Shown here: piece after piece, positions 25,157 through 34,185 of the stretch | How positions within the stretch are numbered: the stretch's first letter is position 1 | Layout of the letters: each line of letters starts with the position of its first letter | Source: G963422565 sp963422565 | GTDB lineage: Bacteria; Pseudomonadota; Alphaproteobacteria; MPNO01 | Direction: 5' to 3' | Length of the DNA: 64,000 nucleotides | Assembly: GCA_963422565.1 (NCBI GenBank) | Contig: OY730228.1 | Location: forward strand, 868,001 to 932,000 | The notes under the pieces: generated by a model | The model's input: only the letters and a program-made list of their open reading frames with translations | Databases searched by the model: none | What the model was told of the DNA's origin: nothing | Position numbers and translations under genes: made by a program

Positions 25157-26815
25157 ATGCAGGAAAGTTCGATGCGACCGGTCGCGACGACCGGCATCTG
25201 GAAGGGGCTCCATCCCGGGATGGGGATCGCGTCGAAGGGGATGGTCGCCGCATTCGTGGTCTTCACCTTGCTCAATGTCGACTTCGCCAACTCCATCTAC
25301 TCGGCGGTGCGCGGCTGGATCGAGTCCGGGCTGAACTGGTACTACATCACCGCGCTCACGGTGATGCTGTTCGTCTGCATCTACCTGATGTGCAGCCGCC
25401 ACGGCGCGGTCAGGCTCGGCGACGACGACAGCAGGCCGGAGTTCAGCAACTTCTCCTGGTTCGCCATGCTGTTCTCCGCCGGCGTAGGGATCGGACTGCT
25501 GTTCTTCGGCATCGCCGAGCCCATGTTCTACTTCGACACGAGCCAGCCCTGGAACTACCCGAACAACCCCTTCGCCGACCGCGCGCTCGCGACCGAGATG
25601 AGCGAGGAGCGCGCGATCCACGCCATGCGGGTGACCTATTTCCACTGGGGCTTCCACGCCTGGGCAGTCTACGTGATCGTCGGCCTCTGCCTCGCCTATT
25701 TCGGGTTCCGCAAGAAGCTGCCCCTCACCCTGCGTTCGGCGCTTCACCCGGTCATCGGCGACCGCATCTACGGCCCCGTCGGCCATGCCGTCGACCTGCT
25801 GGCCGTCTTCGGCACGGTGTTCGGCGTCGCCACCTCGCTCGGTCTGGGGGTGAGCCAGATGGCCGTCGGACTCAACTTTCTCTTCGGCGTCGATCCGGGC
25901 ACGTTGACGCAGGTCGTCCTGATCCTGGCCATCACCGCGGTCGCGACGCTGTCCGCCGTCTCCGGAGTCGGCAAGGGCATCCGCATCATCTCGGAATGGA
26001 ACGTCTGGCTGAGCGTCGTCCTGCTCGCCTTCTTCCTGTTCGGCGGGCCGTTCAAATGGCTGATGGGGTTTTTCGTCACCACCGTCGGCGACTATCTCTG
26101 GAACTTCGTCCCGATGGGCTTCCAAATATTCAATGAGAAGGGCGCCGCCGCCTGGCAGGGCGGGTGGACGATCTTCTACTGGGGGTGGTGGATCTCCTGG
26201 GCGCCCTTCGTCGGCATGTTTATCGCCCGCATCAGCCGCGGCCGCACCATTCGCGAGTTCATGCTGGGGGTGATGTTCGTGCCCACCACGATCGCCTTCT
26301 TCTGGCTGTGCATCTTCGGCGGCAGCGCGATCCATCTCGAGCTGACCGCGGATGGCGGCGTGGGCACGGCGGGCGTGGCCGCCCTGGTGCGGGACTGGAA
26401 CCTGCCCGGCGCGCTCTACGGCACCATCGAGCGGATGACCGGCCTACACTGGCTGAACTGGATCATGGCGGCGCTCGCGACCTTCCTGCTGGCGACCTGG
26501 TTCATCACCTCGTCGGACTCGGGCACGCTCGTCATCACCACCATGTTGAGCATGGGCGACGACCATCCGCCGCAGCAGTTCCGCATCATCTGGGGCCTCG
26601 GCGAGGGCTTCGTCGCCGCGGTCCTGCTCTTCGCCGGCGGCCTCGCCGCGCTGCAGACGGCCTCCATCGCGGCAGCGCTCCCGGTCAGCGTGATCCTGCT
26701 GCTGATGACCTACGGGATCATCAAGTCGCTGAACGAGGATTCGAGCGCGGTGCCGGCATCGGGCGAAGCGCAGGCGCCCGACGGGACCAGCCTGAGCGGC
26801 GATCTCCGCGCGTAG
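25157..26815 (+). CDS. BCCT-family transporter (betaine/choline/carnitine type)
   Basis: This 552-residue inner-membrane protein has about twelve hydrophobic helices. BCCT hallmarks are FSWFAMLFSAGVGIGLLFFG, YFHWGFHAWAVY, the tryptophan-rich segment FYWGWWISWAPFVGMFIARI with SRGRTIREF, and FITSSDSGTLVITTM. Such carriers take up quaternary ammonium osmolytes by Na or H symport. The C-terminal tail is short, lacking the long osmosensing extension of BetP. It stands alone, with no betaine-oxidising genes nearby, so osmoprotectant uptake is the best inference; glycine betaine versus choline cannot be separated. Confidence 0.93.
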   Translation: MQESSMRPVATTGIWKGLHPGMGIASKGMVAAFVVFTLLNVDFANSIYSAVRGWIESGLNWYYITALTVMLFVCIYLMCSRHGAVRLGDDDSRPEFSNFSWFAMLFSAGVGIGLLFFGIAEPMFYFDTSQPWNYPNNPFADRALATEMSEERAIHAMRVTYFHWGFHAWAVYVIVGLCLAYFGFRKKLPLTLRSALHPVIGDRIYGPVGHAVDLLAVFGTVFGVATSLGLGVSQMAVGLNFLFGVDPGTLTQVVLILAITAVATLSAVSGVGKGIRIISEWNVWLSVVLLAFFLFGGPFKWLMGFFVTTVGDYLWNFVPMGFQIFNEKGAAAWQGGWTIFYWGWWISWAPFVGMFIARISRGRTIREFMLGVMFVPTTIAFFWLCIFGGSAIHLELTADGGVGTAGVAALVRDWNLPGALYGTIERMTGLHWLNWIMAALATFLLATWFITSSDSGTLVITTMLSMGDDHPPQQFRIIWGLGEGFVAAVLLFAGGLAALQTASIAAALPVSVILLLMTYGIIKSLNEDSSAVPASGEAQAPDGTSLSGDLRA

Positions 26816-26935
26816 CCCGCGGCCTCGCCGTCTCCGGTCAGTCCCTTGCCATTGCCTGACAGAGGGAGATTTCGGTGCCCATGGCGTTGAGGGGCCGCCA
26901 ACCCCACGCCATCATTTCGTTGACGGCAAGAACGA

Positions 26936-26971
26936 GGGAAGAAAACGTTTGGAGCCGGAACGTTTTCTTCC
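26936..26971. other. Long inverted repeat in the 26816-27315 gap
   Basis: GGAAGAAAACGTT and AACGTTTTCTTCC form a perfect 13-base stem around a nine-base loop. It is unusually AT-rich for this genome and lies about 120 bases after the BCCT stop. It could be an operator or a bidirectional terminator; there is no T-tract beyond the stem. The rest of the 500-base gap has no convincing gene. A minus-strand frame at 26912-27283 contains a signal-peptide-like stretch but lacks a good start. Confidence 0.5.
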
Positions 26972-27315
26972 TTCCTTCGTGTATACTGAGGTCTTGCCCA
27001 GACGCATGCAGACTGCGGCGTATTCTTTCCAATTGCGGGTTGCTGCGGACCCGTCATGGGCCGTCGCGAACCCTGGCACCGAAGCCGCGAGAAGCAGGCA
27101 CGCCAGGCAGTATACAGCGCGACCGTCTTCCACCTGTTTCCGTCGCGCATGTGAGGCTTCCTTCTTTCGGGCCGGCCCCGTGAGATCGGTCTCGACAGCG
27201 ATTGTCGAACATTGGGGGTGGGGCGTATCTTCCGCATTCGCGCGAGCGCCCCCGCCCGGCGTCCCGCGGCGGGCTTCCGGCATCGCGCGCGTCGAGTCCG
27301 ACGGAGACCACCGTC

Positions 27316-27592
27316 ATGACACGGCTCGAAACTGCCAGCCTGATCGCGAGCTATACCGGGCTCGTCCTGACGGCCGTGCAGTGCGTTCTGATCTGGTATG
27401 GGCTTCGCATCATGCAGCGCGCGGGATCGGCAGTTCGATATCGCCGATAAGCGCCATGAGGAATGGACGCGGCAAGCCGACGAGCACCATAAGGAAGGGA
27501 TGCGGCGCCATGAGGAGGCGATGGCGAGTCACGCCGTTGCCATGCGCGCCCTCGAGGCGCTGATCGAGCACACCGCGCTCGCGCCGCCGTAG
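27316..27592 (+). pseudogene. Small membrane/coiled-coil protein gene, frameshifted
   Basis: ATG 27316 begins MTRLETASLIASYTGLVLTA, a single hydrophobic helix continuing to IWYGLRIMQRA; this frame then stops at 27450. From about 27415 the +1 frame continues naturally with RDRQFDIADKRHEEWTRQAD, HHKEGMRRHEEAMASHAVAM and RALEALIEHTALAPP to 27592, a charged heptad-like helix. Joined, the product would be about 91 residues: a membrane anchor plus a coiled coil. The family was not recognised. The shift could be a mutation, an assembly error or, less likely, programmed. Confidence 0.5.
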
Positions 27593-27685
27593 ACGGCCTT
27601 TCGGTTCCTGCCCTCGCGCCGCATTCATCCGGCTTCGCCGGCCCGGCGGTCCGGGCGAATCCGGGATGCGGCGACATCCGCCCCG

Positions 27686-28708
27686 TCACAACCCGAAGAC
27701 GAAGCGACTGCCGAGATTGGAGGCGACGAGCCGGTCGGGCATGCGGCGGCGCATCGCCTCGATGAAGCGGGTCCCCGTGCAATGCATCGGGACCACCACA
27801 TCGGGGTTCATCGTCTCGAGAGCGTCGATCGTGTGGGCGATATAGTCGGGCTTCGACGCGGTCAGGTGAAAGCCGCCGATGACCGCATGCAGCCGATCGG
27901 TGCCAGCGACCGCCATCGCGGTCCTGACGGAGTTGACGATGCCGGCATGGCCGCAGCTCGAGATTACGACCAGCCCGCGGCCGCGCACCAGATAGCAGGT
28001 CGCGTGCTCCTCGGGATGGCTGTCGGGGATCAGCTTGCCCCGGCGCTCTTCCTCGGTGAAATGGTCCGGCGCCTCGAGCATGGAGCCGCCTGTCACCCGC
28101 TCGAACGAGCCGCGCGCGATATGGCCGGTGGTGAAGGCGCCGCCGAGCGCCTGCGGAGCCGGGCAGCAGACCGGCGCCACCGACTGGGCGGTAAGCGAGA
28201 TCCGGTCGGGGGCGCCCCAGCAGACCATCTCGGGCCGGCCGCCGTCCTCGGCGGGCAACCCGCCTGGAACCCAGCGGACGTGGAAAGCCTCCTCGGCGCC
28301 GACGAAGAGCGCAAGGTCGCCGCGCATGGCGTTCCGATGCCGGTTCACGAACCCGTCGAGTCCGCCGTAATGGTCGCGGTGGCCGTGGCTCAGGATCAAC
28401 CCGTCGAGCCGGGCCGGGTCGATGTCCAACAGATCGACATTGCGGTTGAGAATCTCCGGCGTGTAGCCGAAATCGAGCAGATGCTCGGCACGCTCCCCGC
28501 CCGACGACGATGCGAGATGGAGCGAGAGCCCCCATTCGCCAGCGAGCGTCGTCATCTGCCGCCCGGGGATGGCCCCCACATGCTCGATCGCGACATGGGG
28601 ATGCTCCTCCCGGGGCAGGAAGCGCTCGTAATGGGAATCCACCACCACGCGGACCGCCAGATGATCGACCACCGGCGCATGAAACGGCGTCTGCCCGTCT
28701 CCCGCCAT
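27686..28708 (-). CDS. Metallo-beta-lactamase-fold hydrolase
   Basis: This 340-residue protein carries the MBL metal motif SHGHRDHYGGL (HxHxDH) near residue 107, a later SSCGHAG histidine and a final PMHCTG histidine. The layout, with a long insert between motifs and IGGFHL, resembles the methanopterin-biosynthesis-related MBL group (RFA-P synthase-like, COG1237). The substrate is unknown. The start is set at ATG 28708; codons upstream overlap the ilvA end and lack similarity. It is the last gene of a minus-strand run after ilvA, with an 88-base gap. Confidence 0.85.
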   Translation of the reverse strand: MAGDGQTPFHAPVVDHLAVRVVVDSHYERFLPREEHPHVAIEHVGAIPGRQMTTLAGEWGLSLHLASSSGGERAEHLLDFGYTPEILNRNVDLLDIDPARLDGLILSHGHRDHYGGLDGFVNRHRNAMRGDLALFVGAEEAFHVRWVPGGLPAEDGGRPEMVCWGAPDRISLTAQSVAPVCCPAPQALGGAFTTGHIARGSFERVTGGSMLEAPDHFTEEERRGKLIPDSHPEEHATCYLVRGRGLVVISSCGHAGIVNSVRTAMAVAGTDRLHAVIGGFHLTASKPDYIAHTIDALETMNPDVVVPMHCTGTRFIEAMRRRMPDRLVASNLGSRFVFGL

Positions 28709-28796
28709 CGACTCGCCCTCCCGCTTCCGCCTCGTCACGACCGGTTCCCGGAACCATGCGCCGTCCGCGCGCGGCGGGCAAGGGGCCGCACGGCTG

Positions 28797-30311
28797 CTAT
28801 TGCAGGAACAGCCGGTAGACAGGGTTTCCGGTCTCGTCGATATGCGGGAAGTCGACCGCATCGAGGAAGGCCCGGAACTCGGGGTCGCCGCCGGGCGGTA
28901 CCTGGAGCCCCATCAACACCCGACCGAAAGCGGAGCCGTGGTTGCGGTAGTGGAAGAGGCTGATGTTCCAGCGCTGCCCCATCCGTTCGAGAAACTCGAG
29001 CAGCGCGCCCGGCCGTTCGGGAAAATGGAAGCGGTAGAGCCTCTCGCCGAGCGCCGCCCCGCCGGCGCCGCCCACCATGTAGCGGACATGGAGCTTGGCG
29101 AGCTCGTTCTTCGTCATGTCGACGACCGCCAGACCGGCCTCGGTCAAGCGCGCACGCAGCCGGCGCCGCTCGTCGCCCCCTTCCTGAAGCTCCAGCCCGA
29201 CAAATATCCGCGCGGCCCCGCTGTCGGCGTAGCGGTAGTTGAACTCGGTGATCGCGCGCTTGCCAACGATCTCGCAGAAGCGGCGGAGGCTGCCCGGCCG
29301 CTCGTCGATGGTGACCGCGAACAGCGCCTCGCGCTCGCGGCCGATCTCGGCGCGCTCCGAGATGTGGCGAAGCCGGTCGAAGTTGACGTTGGCGCCCGAC
29401 AGCACGGCCACCAGCGTCTGGCCCGCCTTCTCCGAACGGGAGGCGTAGGCCTTGAGTCCGGCAACTGCGAGCGCCCCGGCCGGCTCGGCGATCGAGCGCG
29501 TGTCCTGGTAGATGTCGAGGATCGCGGCGCAGATGTCGTCGACGCTGACCAGGATGACCTCGTCCACCGAGGTCCGGGCGATGCGCAGCGTCTCCGCCCC
29601 CACCCGGCGCACCGCCACCCCGTCGGCGAACAGCCCGACCTCGTCGAGCGAGACCGGCCGGCCGGCCGCGAGCGAGGCGTGCATCGAGGCGGCGTCCTCG
29701 GGCTGGACGCCGATGACCCGGATATGCGGCCAGAGCGCTTTCACATAGGCCGCGATACCGGCGATCAGCCCGCCGCCGCCGACCGGCACGAAGATCGCAT
29801 CGACCGCGCCGCCGCGCTGGCGGAGAATCTCGAGCGCGATCGTGCCCTGGCCGGCGATCACGTCGGGGTCCTCGAACGGGTGGACGAAGACCAGCCCCTC
29901 GTCTTCGGCCATCGCCTGGGCGCGGGCGAGCGCCTCGTCGACCGACGCGCCGTCGAGGATCACCTCGCCACCGATCCGCGCGACCGCGCGCGACTTGATC
30001 TCGGGCGTCGTGACCGGCATGACGATCACCGAGCGGGTCCCCAGCGTCCTGGCGGCGAGCGCGACCCCCTGGGCATGGTTGCCGGCCGAGGCGCAGATCA
30101 CGCCGCGGGCGCGAACGGCGGGGTCGAGCCGGGCGATCTTGTTGTAGGCGCCGCGGATCTTGAAGGAGAAGACGGGCTGCAGGTCTTCCCGCTTGAGGAG
30201 GATCCGCTGGCCGAGCTCCTGCGACAGGAGCGGCATGTCTTCCAGCGGGGTCTCCCGCGCCACGCCGTAGATGTCGGCGCGGAGGATTCGCTCGAGATAT
30301 CCGCGCTGCAT
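28797..30311 (-). CDS. ilvA: Threonine dehydratase, biosynthetic
   Basis: IlvA deaminates threonine to 2-oxobutyrate, committing it to isoleucine. The 504-residue length and two C-terminal ACT-like regulatory domains (ALFAVTIDERPGSLRRFCEI and YRFHFPERPGALLEFLERMG) mark the feedback-regulated biosynthetic form. The PLP domain has the Schiff-base lysine in FSFKIRGAYNK, SAGNHAQGVALAA, and the phosphate loop VPVGGGGLIAGIA. It starts 23 bases after the sulfatase-family gene on the same strand. No ilvBNCD genes are nearby. Confidence 0.95.
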   Translation of the reverse strand: MQRGYLERILRADIYGVARETPLEDMPLLSQELGQRILLKREDLQPVFSFKIRGAYNKIARLDPAVRARGVICASAGNHAQGVALAARTLGTRSVIVMPVTTPEIKSRAVARIGGEVILDGASVDEALARAQAMAEDEGLVFVHPFEDPDVIAGQGTIALEILRQRGGAVDAIFVPVGGGGLIAGIAAYVKALWPHIRVIGVQPEDAASMHASLAAGRPVSLDEVGLFADGVAVRRVGAETLRIARTSVDEVILVSVDDICAAILDIYQDTRSIAEPAGALAVAGLKAYASRSEKAGQTLVAVLSGANVNFDRLRHISERAEIGREREALFAVTIDERPGSLRRFCEIVGKRAITEFNYRYADSGAARIFVGLELQEGGDERRRLRARLTEAGLAVVDMTKNELAKLHVRYMVGGAGGAALGERLYRFHFPERPGALLEFLERMGQRWNISLFHYRNHGSAFGRVLMGLQVPPGGDPEFRAFLDAVDFPHIDETGNPVYRLFLQ

Positions 30312-30334
30312 GGCGGGTCTTTCGAGGCGGCGCG

Positions 30335-31981
30335 TCAGCCGCTCGGGGGGTAGACGGTCCGGAGGCCGGACTCGCGGAGCTCGTCCTCGTCCCAGAAGCC
30401 GATCAGGATCCCCTTGGGCTCGCCGCCCCCCGAGGTCATCGTCTCGATCTGCTCGCGCGACCGGGTGATCCGGCTGTGATGGCGGCGCGCCCAGGCGAAC
30501 AGCGCCTCGTGCAGCCGCGCCCGCACATCCTCGCGGGCCGGGTCGGCACCGAGATCGACCAGCTCGTCGGGATCGGTCTCGAGATCGAACAACAGCGGCC
30601 GGTAGCCCTCGGCATGGATGTATTTCCAGCGCCCGTCGAAGATCATCAGGAGCCTGGCGTCGGCCATGTCGACGCCGAGCGCGACCCGGGTCTGGCGGGT
30701 GCAGTAGTCGTATTCCGAGATCGCATGCTCGCGCCATTCGACGGGCGCGCCGCCGTGCAGCAGCGGGGTCAGCGACCTCCCCTCGACGATATGCGGCTTG
30801 GGCGGCAGGCCGAACGCGTCCAGGAAGGTCGGCACCAGATCGATGCCCTCGACCAGAGCATCGGTCGCCGTGCCGCGCGTGGAGTCGGCCTCGGACCGAG
30901 GATCGTAGATCAGGAGCGGAACCCGCGCCGAGGCATCGTGGAAGAGGTCCTTCTCGCCCAGCCAGTGATCGCCGAGATAGTCGCCGTGATCCGAGGTGAA
31001 GACGATCATCGTGTCGTCCATCCGCCCGGCGCTCTCGAGACGATCGAACAGGAGGCCGAGCTGATCGTCGAGCTGCTTGATCAGCCCCATATAGGCCGGG
31101 ATCACGCGCCGACGCACCTCGTCGCGCGAGAAGGCCCGGCAGACCCGATGGTTCTGCCAAGCGCGGTAGACCGGGTGGTCGGTCATGCGTTCGGCGTTGG
31201 AACGGACCGCCGGCAGCACATCGTCCGGCCCGTACATGTCGTGATAGGGGGCGGGCACGATATAGGGCCAGTGCGGCTTGATATAGGAGAGGTGGCAGAG
31301 CCAGGGGCGGTCGCCGGCGCCGTCGATGAACGCCATGCCGCGCCGGGTCATGTAAGGCGTCTCGGAATGTTCGTCCGGCACCCGCGCCGGTCGGTCGGCA
31401 TAGCGCATCAGCCAGCCCGAGAGCAGATCCCCGTCGTCGCCCTCGGCCGAGTTCGCCCATTCCTCCCAAGGGTTGAGGCCGTCCATGCCCTGCGCGCGCA
31501 GATAGTCGTCATAGGGCGGGGCGGGGTCGTAGCTGCTCTCCGGATGCAGCCCGTCGTCGCGCTCGAACGGGGTGAAGCCGCACTGGGCGGTATGCACGCC
31601 GATCATCGAGTCGGGATCGATGCCGAGCCGCTTCATGCCCTCGAGGTCGGGGATCATATGGGTCTTGCCGACGAGGACGCAGTCGACGCCCGCTTCGCGC
31701 AGATGGTCGCCCAGCGTGGGCTCGCCGACGCGGAGCGGGAAACCGTTCCAGGTCGCACCATGGCTCCGCACATAGCGCCCGGTATAGAAGCTCATCCGCG
31801 AGGCGCCGCAGATCGGCGACTGGACATAAGCGCGATCGAAGCGCAGGCCGCGCTCGGCCAGCCGGTCGATATTGGGAGTCTTCAGACTCGGATGGCCGTA
31901 GCAGGACAGATAGTCCCAGCGAAGCTGGTCAGCCATGATCCAGAGCACGTTCCTCAACTCGCCCACGAACACCTCTCGCAT
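30335..31981 (-). CDS. Sulfatase/alkaline-phosphatase superfamily hydrolase
   Basis: The 548-residue protein has the metal-binding NVLWIMADQLRWDYLSCYG start, the modified-residue motif C58-G-A-S-R62 within SPICGASRMSFYTGRYVRSHG (C-x-P/A-x-R, convertible to formylglycine), and FTSDHGDYLGDHWLGEKDLF near the second metal site. No signal peptide is seen, so a cytoplasmic enzyme acting on sulfate or phosphonate esters is likely; members of this subgroup include phosphonate monoester hydrolases and choline-sulfatase-like enzymes. It lies between the Liv-type ABC transporter operon and ilvA, with a 219-base gap after the binding-protein gene; that gap contains no gene. Confidence 0.87.
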   Translation of the reverse strand: MREVFVGELRNVLWIMADQLRWDYLSCYGHPSLKTPNIDRLAERGLRFDRAYVQSPICGASRMSFYTGRYVRSHGATWNGFPLRVGEPTLGDHLREAGVDCVLVGKTHMIPDLEGMKRLGIDPDSMIGVHTAQCGFTPFERDDGLHPESSYDPAPPYDDYLRAQGMDGLNPWEEWANSAEGDDGDLLSGWLMRYADRPARVPDEHSETPYMTRRGMAFIDGAGDRPWLCHLSYIKPHWPYIVPAPYHDMYGPDDVLPAVRSNAERMTDHPVYRAWQNHRVCRAFSRDEVRRRVIPAYMGLIKQLDDQLGLLFDRLESAGRMDDTMIVFTSDHGDYLGDHWLGEKDLFHDASARVPLLIYDPRSEADSTRGTATDALVEGIDLVPTFLDAFGLPPKPHIVEGRSLTPLLHGGAPVEWREHAISEYDYCTRQTRVALGVDMADARLLMIFDGRWKYIHAEGYRPLLFDLETDPDELVDLGADPAREDVRARLHEALFAWARRHHSRITRSREQIETMTSGGGEPKGILIGFWDEDELRESGLRTVYPPSG

Positions 31982-32200
31982 CGTTCCTGCCGGCGGGCCG
32001 CCGCCCAGCCGCGCGCGCAGTCTAGCCGCCGCGCGGCGATTGCCAACCGCACGGCGGCGCGGGCCGGGGCCCGCCGCTTCGCGCCGGTCGGGACCGGACC
32101 GCAGCGGCAAGCGGAGGAGCAAGCCCTCCCTCCGACGGGTACGGATCGCCTATCGCCGCGTCGGCCCGCGATCCCGCGGTTTTCGGGAGCGGCGGAGCGC

Positions 32201-33394
32201 CTACTTCCTGCAGGGCAGCGATTCGTGCTCGCCCAGCAGCGCCCATTCGCTGTTTCGCATGGTCATGACATAGCCTGGAAGCTGCGCATCGCCGGTGTCT
32301 TCGAAACAGATCCGCCCGATTACGCCGTTATAGACGACGCTGTGCAGGCCTTCGCGGATCCTGGCGCGCTCCTCGACCACCTTGTCCGGATCGCCGGTGA
32401 CCCCCTGCTCCTCCATCACCTGCTTGAGCAGATAGACGGTATCGTATGCCGAGGCGTCGACATGGTGCGGGAAAGGCTTGTCCACGCCGCGCTTCCGGTT
32501 CTCTTCCACGAATTTGCGGGTGAACTCGCGGCTCCTCGCGTCCTTCTTGTACCAGAACCAGGCGGAGAAGACGGCGCCCTCCCCGTCCTTACCCATCTGG
32601 CGCGTGATCTCGGGGTCGGCCCAGATCTGGGCGCCGATGATCGGGGTCGCGATGCCCTGGCGGCGCATCTCCTTGAGCACCCGAACCGCGACCGGCGTAA
32701 TGCCGGCGAGACCGACATAGTCGATCTTGCGGCCCTTCAACTGGGTAACCTGGGCTGACACGTCGACCGCCTTGGTCTCGAACCCGATCGGCGCCCTCGC
32801 CAGCGCGACGCCGTTCTTTTCGAAGATCGGCTTCATGATGAACAGGCCCACGGCCTTCGACACGACATCGTCGGTGCCGTACATGACCGCGGCGGACCCG
32901 ATCGACATCCCGCGCGCCTTCAGCGTCGCGATGACCCGTTCGAATTGCAGCCCCTCGTTCTCGGTCATGCGGAAGGCGTATGAGAATTTGTCCGCCAGCT
33001 TCGGCGCGGAGGATGCGTTGGGGATCTGAACGATCTTCGCCCGTTCGCCGGCGGCGAAGGCGACCCGCGCCTCGGACGACGAGAACGGGCCGATCACCGC
33101 CAGCGCGTTGTCGTCGCGCGCAAATTTGCGAACGGCGACCACGGCCTGTTTGGGATCGCCCGCGGTGTCGAACTTCTCCACCCGGACCATCCTGCCATTG
33201 ATGCCGCCCGCCGCGTTGATCTCGGCGACCGCGATGTCGATCGACACTTCGGTGGTCCTGGCGATGGTCGAATAAATGCCGGTACGGCCGAGGCTCGCGC
33301 CGATGACGATCTCGTTCTGCGCCAGCGCCGGCGCTCCGGCGGCGGCGACCGCGGCGACGAGGCCCGCGGCAAAAGCCCAATTCTTCATGATCAT
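32201..33394 (-). CDS. ABC transporter periplasmic binding protein, branched-chain amino acid type
   Basis: The 397-residue protein has a Sec signal peptide (KNWAFAAGLVAAVAAAGAPA, cleaved after ALA-Q) and a type I periplasmic fold: IVIGASLGRTGIYSTIARTT, VAEINAAGGINGRMV, AVIGPFSSSEARVAF, GLHSVVYNGVIGRICF. AAGGAG seven bases before ATG 33394 sets the start. The ATG overlaps the livF stop (ATGA). It binds the substrate for the LivHMGF permease; the ligand could be an amino acid or an amide, since the family is broad. Confidence 0.92.
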   Translation of the reverse strand: MIMKNWAFAAGLVAAVAAAGAPALAQNEIVIGASLGRTGIYSTIARTTEVSIDIAVAEINAAGGINGRMVRVEKFDTAGDPKQAVVAVRKFARDDNALAVIGPFSSSEARVAFAAGERAKIVQIPNASSAPKLADKFSYAFRMTENEGLQFERVIATLKARGMSIGSAAVMYGTDDVVSKAVGLFIMKPIFEKNGVALARAPIGFETKAVDVSAQVTQLKGRKIDYVGLAGITPVAVRVLKEMRRQGIATPIIGAQIWADPEITRQMGKDGEGAVFSAWFWYKKDARSREFTRKFVEENRKRGVDKPFPHHVDASAYDTVYLLKQVMEEQGVTGDPDKVVEERARIREGLHSVVYNGVIGRICFEDTGDAQLPGYVMTMRNSEWALLGEHESLPCRK

Positions 33395-34185
33395 CTGGAT
33401 TCTCCTTCTTGCGGGCCGCTGCCCGCGCTTCGAATGTCCGCCGCTTCGCGCGTCGGCCCTGCCCCGGAAGCCGAAGGCGGCCGTTTCCCGCCGAGATAGG
33501 CTTCCCCCAGGCGGTGGTCGGCGAGCAGCTCGGCGGCCGTCCCGGTAAGAACGGTCGTTCCCAGTTCGAGAACATAGCCGCGATGCGCACACCGCAACGC
33601 CATATGCGTATTCTGCTCGACCAGCAGGATGGTCAGCCCGCCCCGATTCAGATCTTCGATGAGGTCGAACAGACCCTGCACCAGAATCGGCGACAGTCCG
33701 AGCGAGGGCTCATCGAGCATCATTATTCTAGGCTTCGCCAGCAGCGCGCGCGAGATGGCCAACATCTGCTGTTCGCCGCCGGAGAGCACCGAGGCGGGCA
33801 GGTCGCGGCGGGCGGCCAGATTCGGAAACCGGTCGTAGATTTCGTCGACGTCCCGGTCGAAACCGTCGCTGCGCGTGTAGGCGCCCATCTGCAGATTCTC
33901 GTGGACGGTGAGGCTCACGAATATCTGCCGGCCCTCGGGAACCAGCGTCAGACCGGCGCGCACGCGCCTGGGGCTGCTCCAGCCCGTCACGATCTCCCCG
34001 TTCAGCCGAACGGTGCCGCCGGCGGGTCTGACCGTTCCCTGCACCGCCTTCAGCAACGAGCTCTTGCCGGCGCCGTTCGCGCCCAGAACGGCGACGATTT
34101 CGCCCTCGGCCAGTCGCAGGTCCAGCGACTTGATCGCATGGTTGCGCCCGTAGCGGACGTCCAACCCCGCGACGTCAAGAAGCAT
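33391..34185 (-). CDS. livF: ABC transporter ATP-binding protein LivF
   Basis: The 264-residue ATPase has Walker A GANGAGKSSLLKAVQG, the signature ASVLSGGEQQMLAISRALLA and Walker B RIMMLDEPSLGLSP. LVPEGRQIFVSLTVHENLQM is characteristic of LivF. The C-terminal ~25 residues are an unconserved tail that carries the Shine-Dalgarno of the next gene. It overlaps livG by 11 bases upstream and the binding-protein gene by four downstream. Confidence 0.93.
   Translation of the reverse strand: MLLDVAGLDVRYGRNHAIKSLDLRLAEGEIVAVLGANGAGKSSLLKAVQGTVRPAGGTVRLNGEIVTGWSSPRRVRAGLTLVPEGRQIFVSLTVHENLQMGAYTRSDGFDRDVDEIYDRFPNLAARRDLPASVLSGGEQQMLAISRALLAKPRIMMLDEPSLGLSPILVQGLFDLIEDLNRGGLTILLVEQNTHMALRCAHRGYVLELGTTVLTGTAAELLADHRLGEAYLGGKRPPSASGAGPTREAADIRSAGSGPQEGESR

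Noticed and set aside
26912..27283. A small secreted protein with a signal-like stretch (YCLACLLLAASVPGFATA)
   Set aside because: It has no good start or ribosome site and no recognised family; mentioned only in the gap entry.
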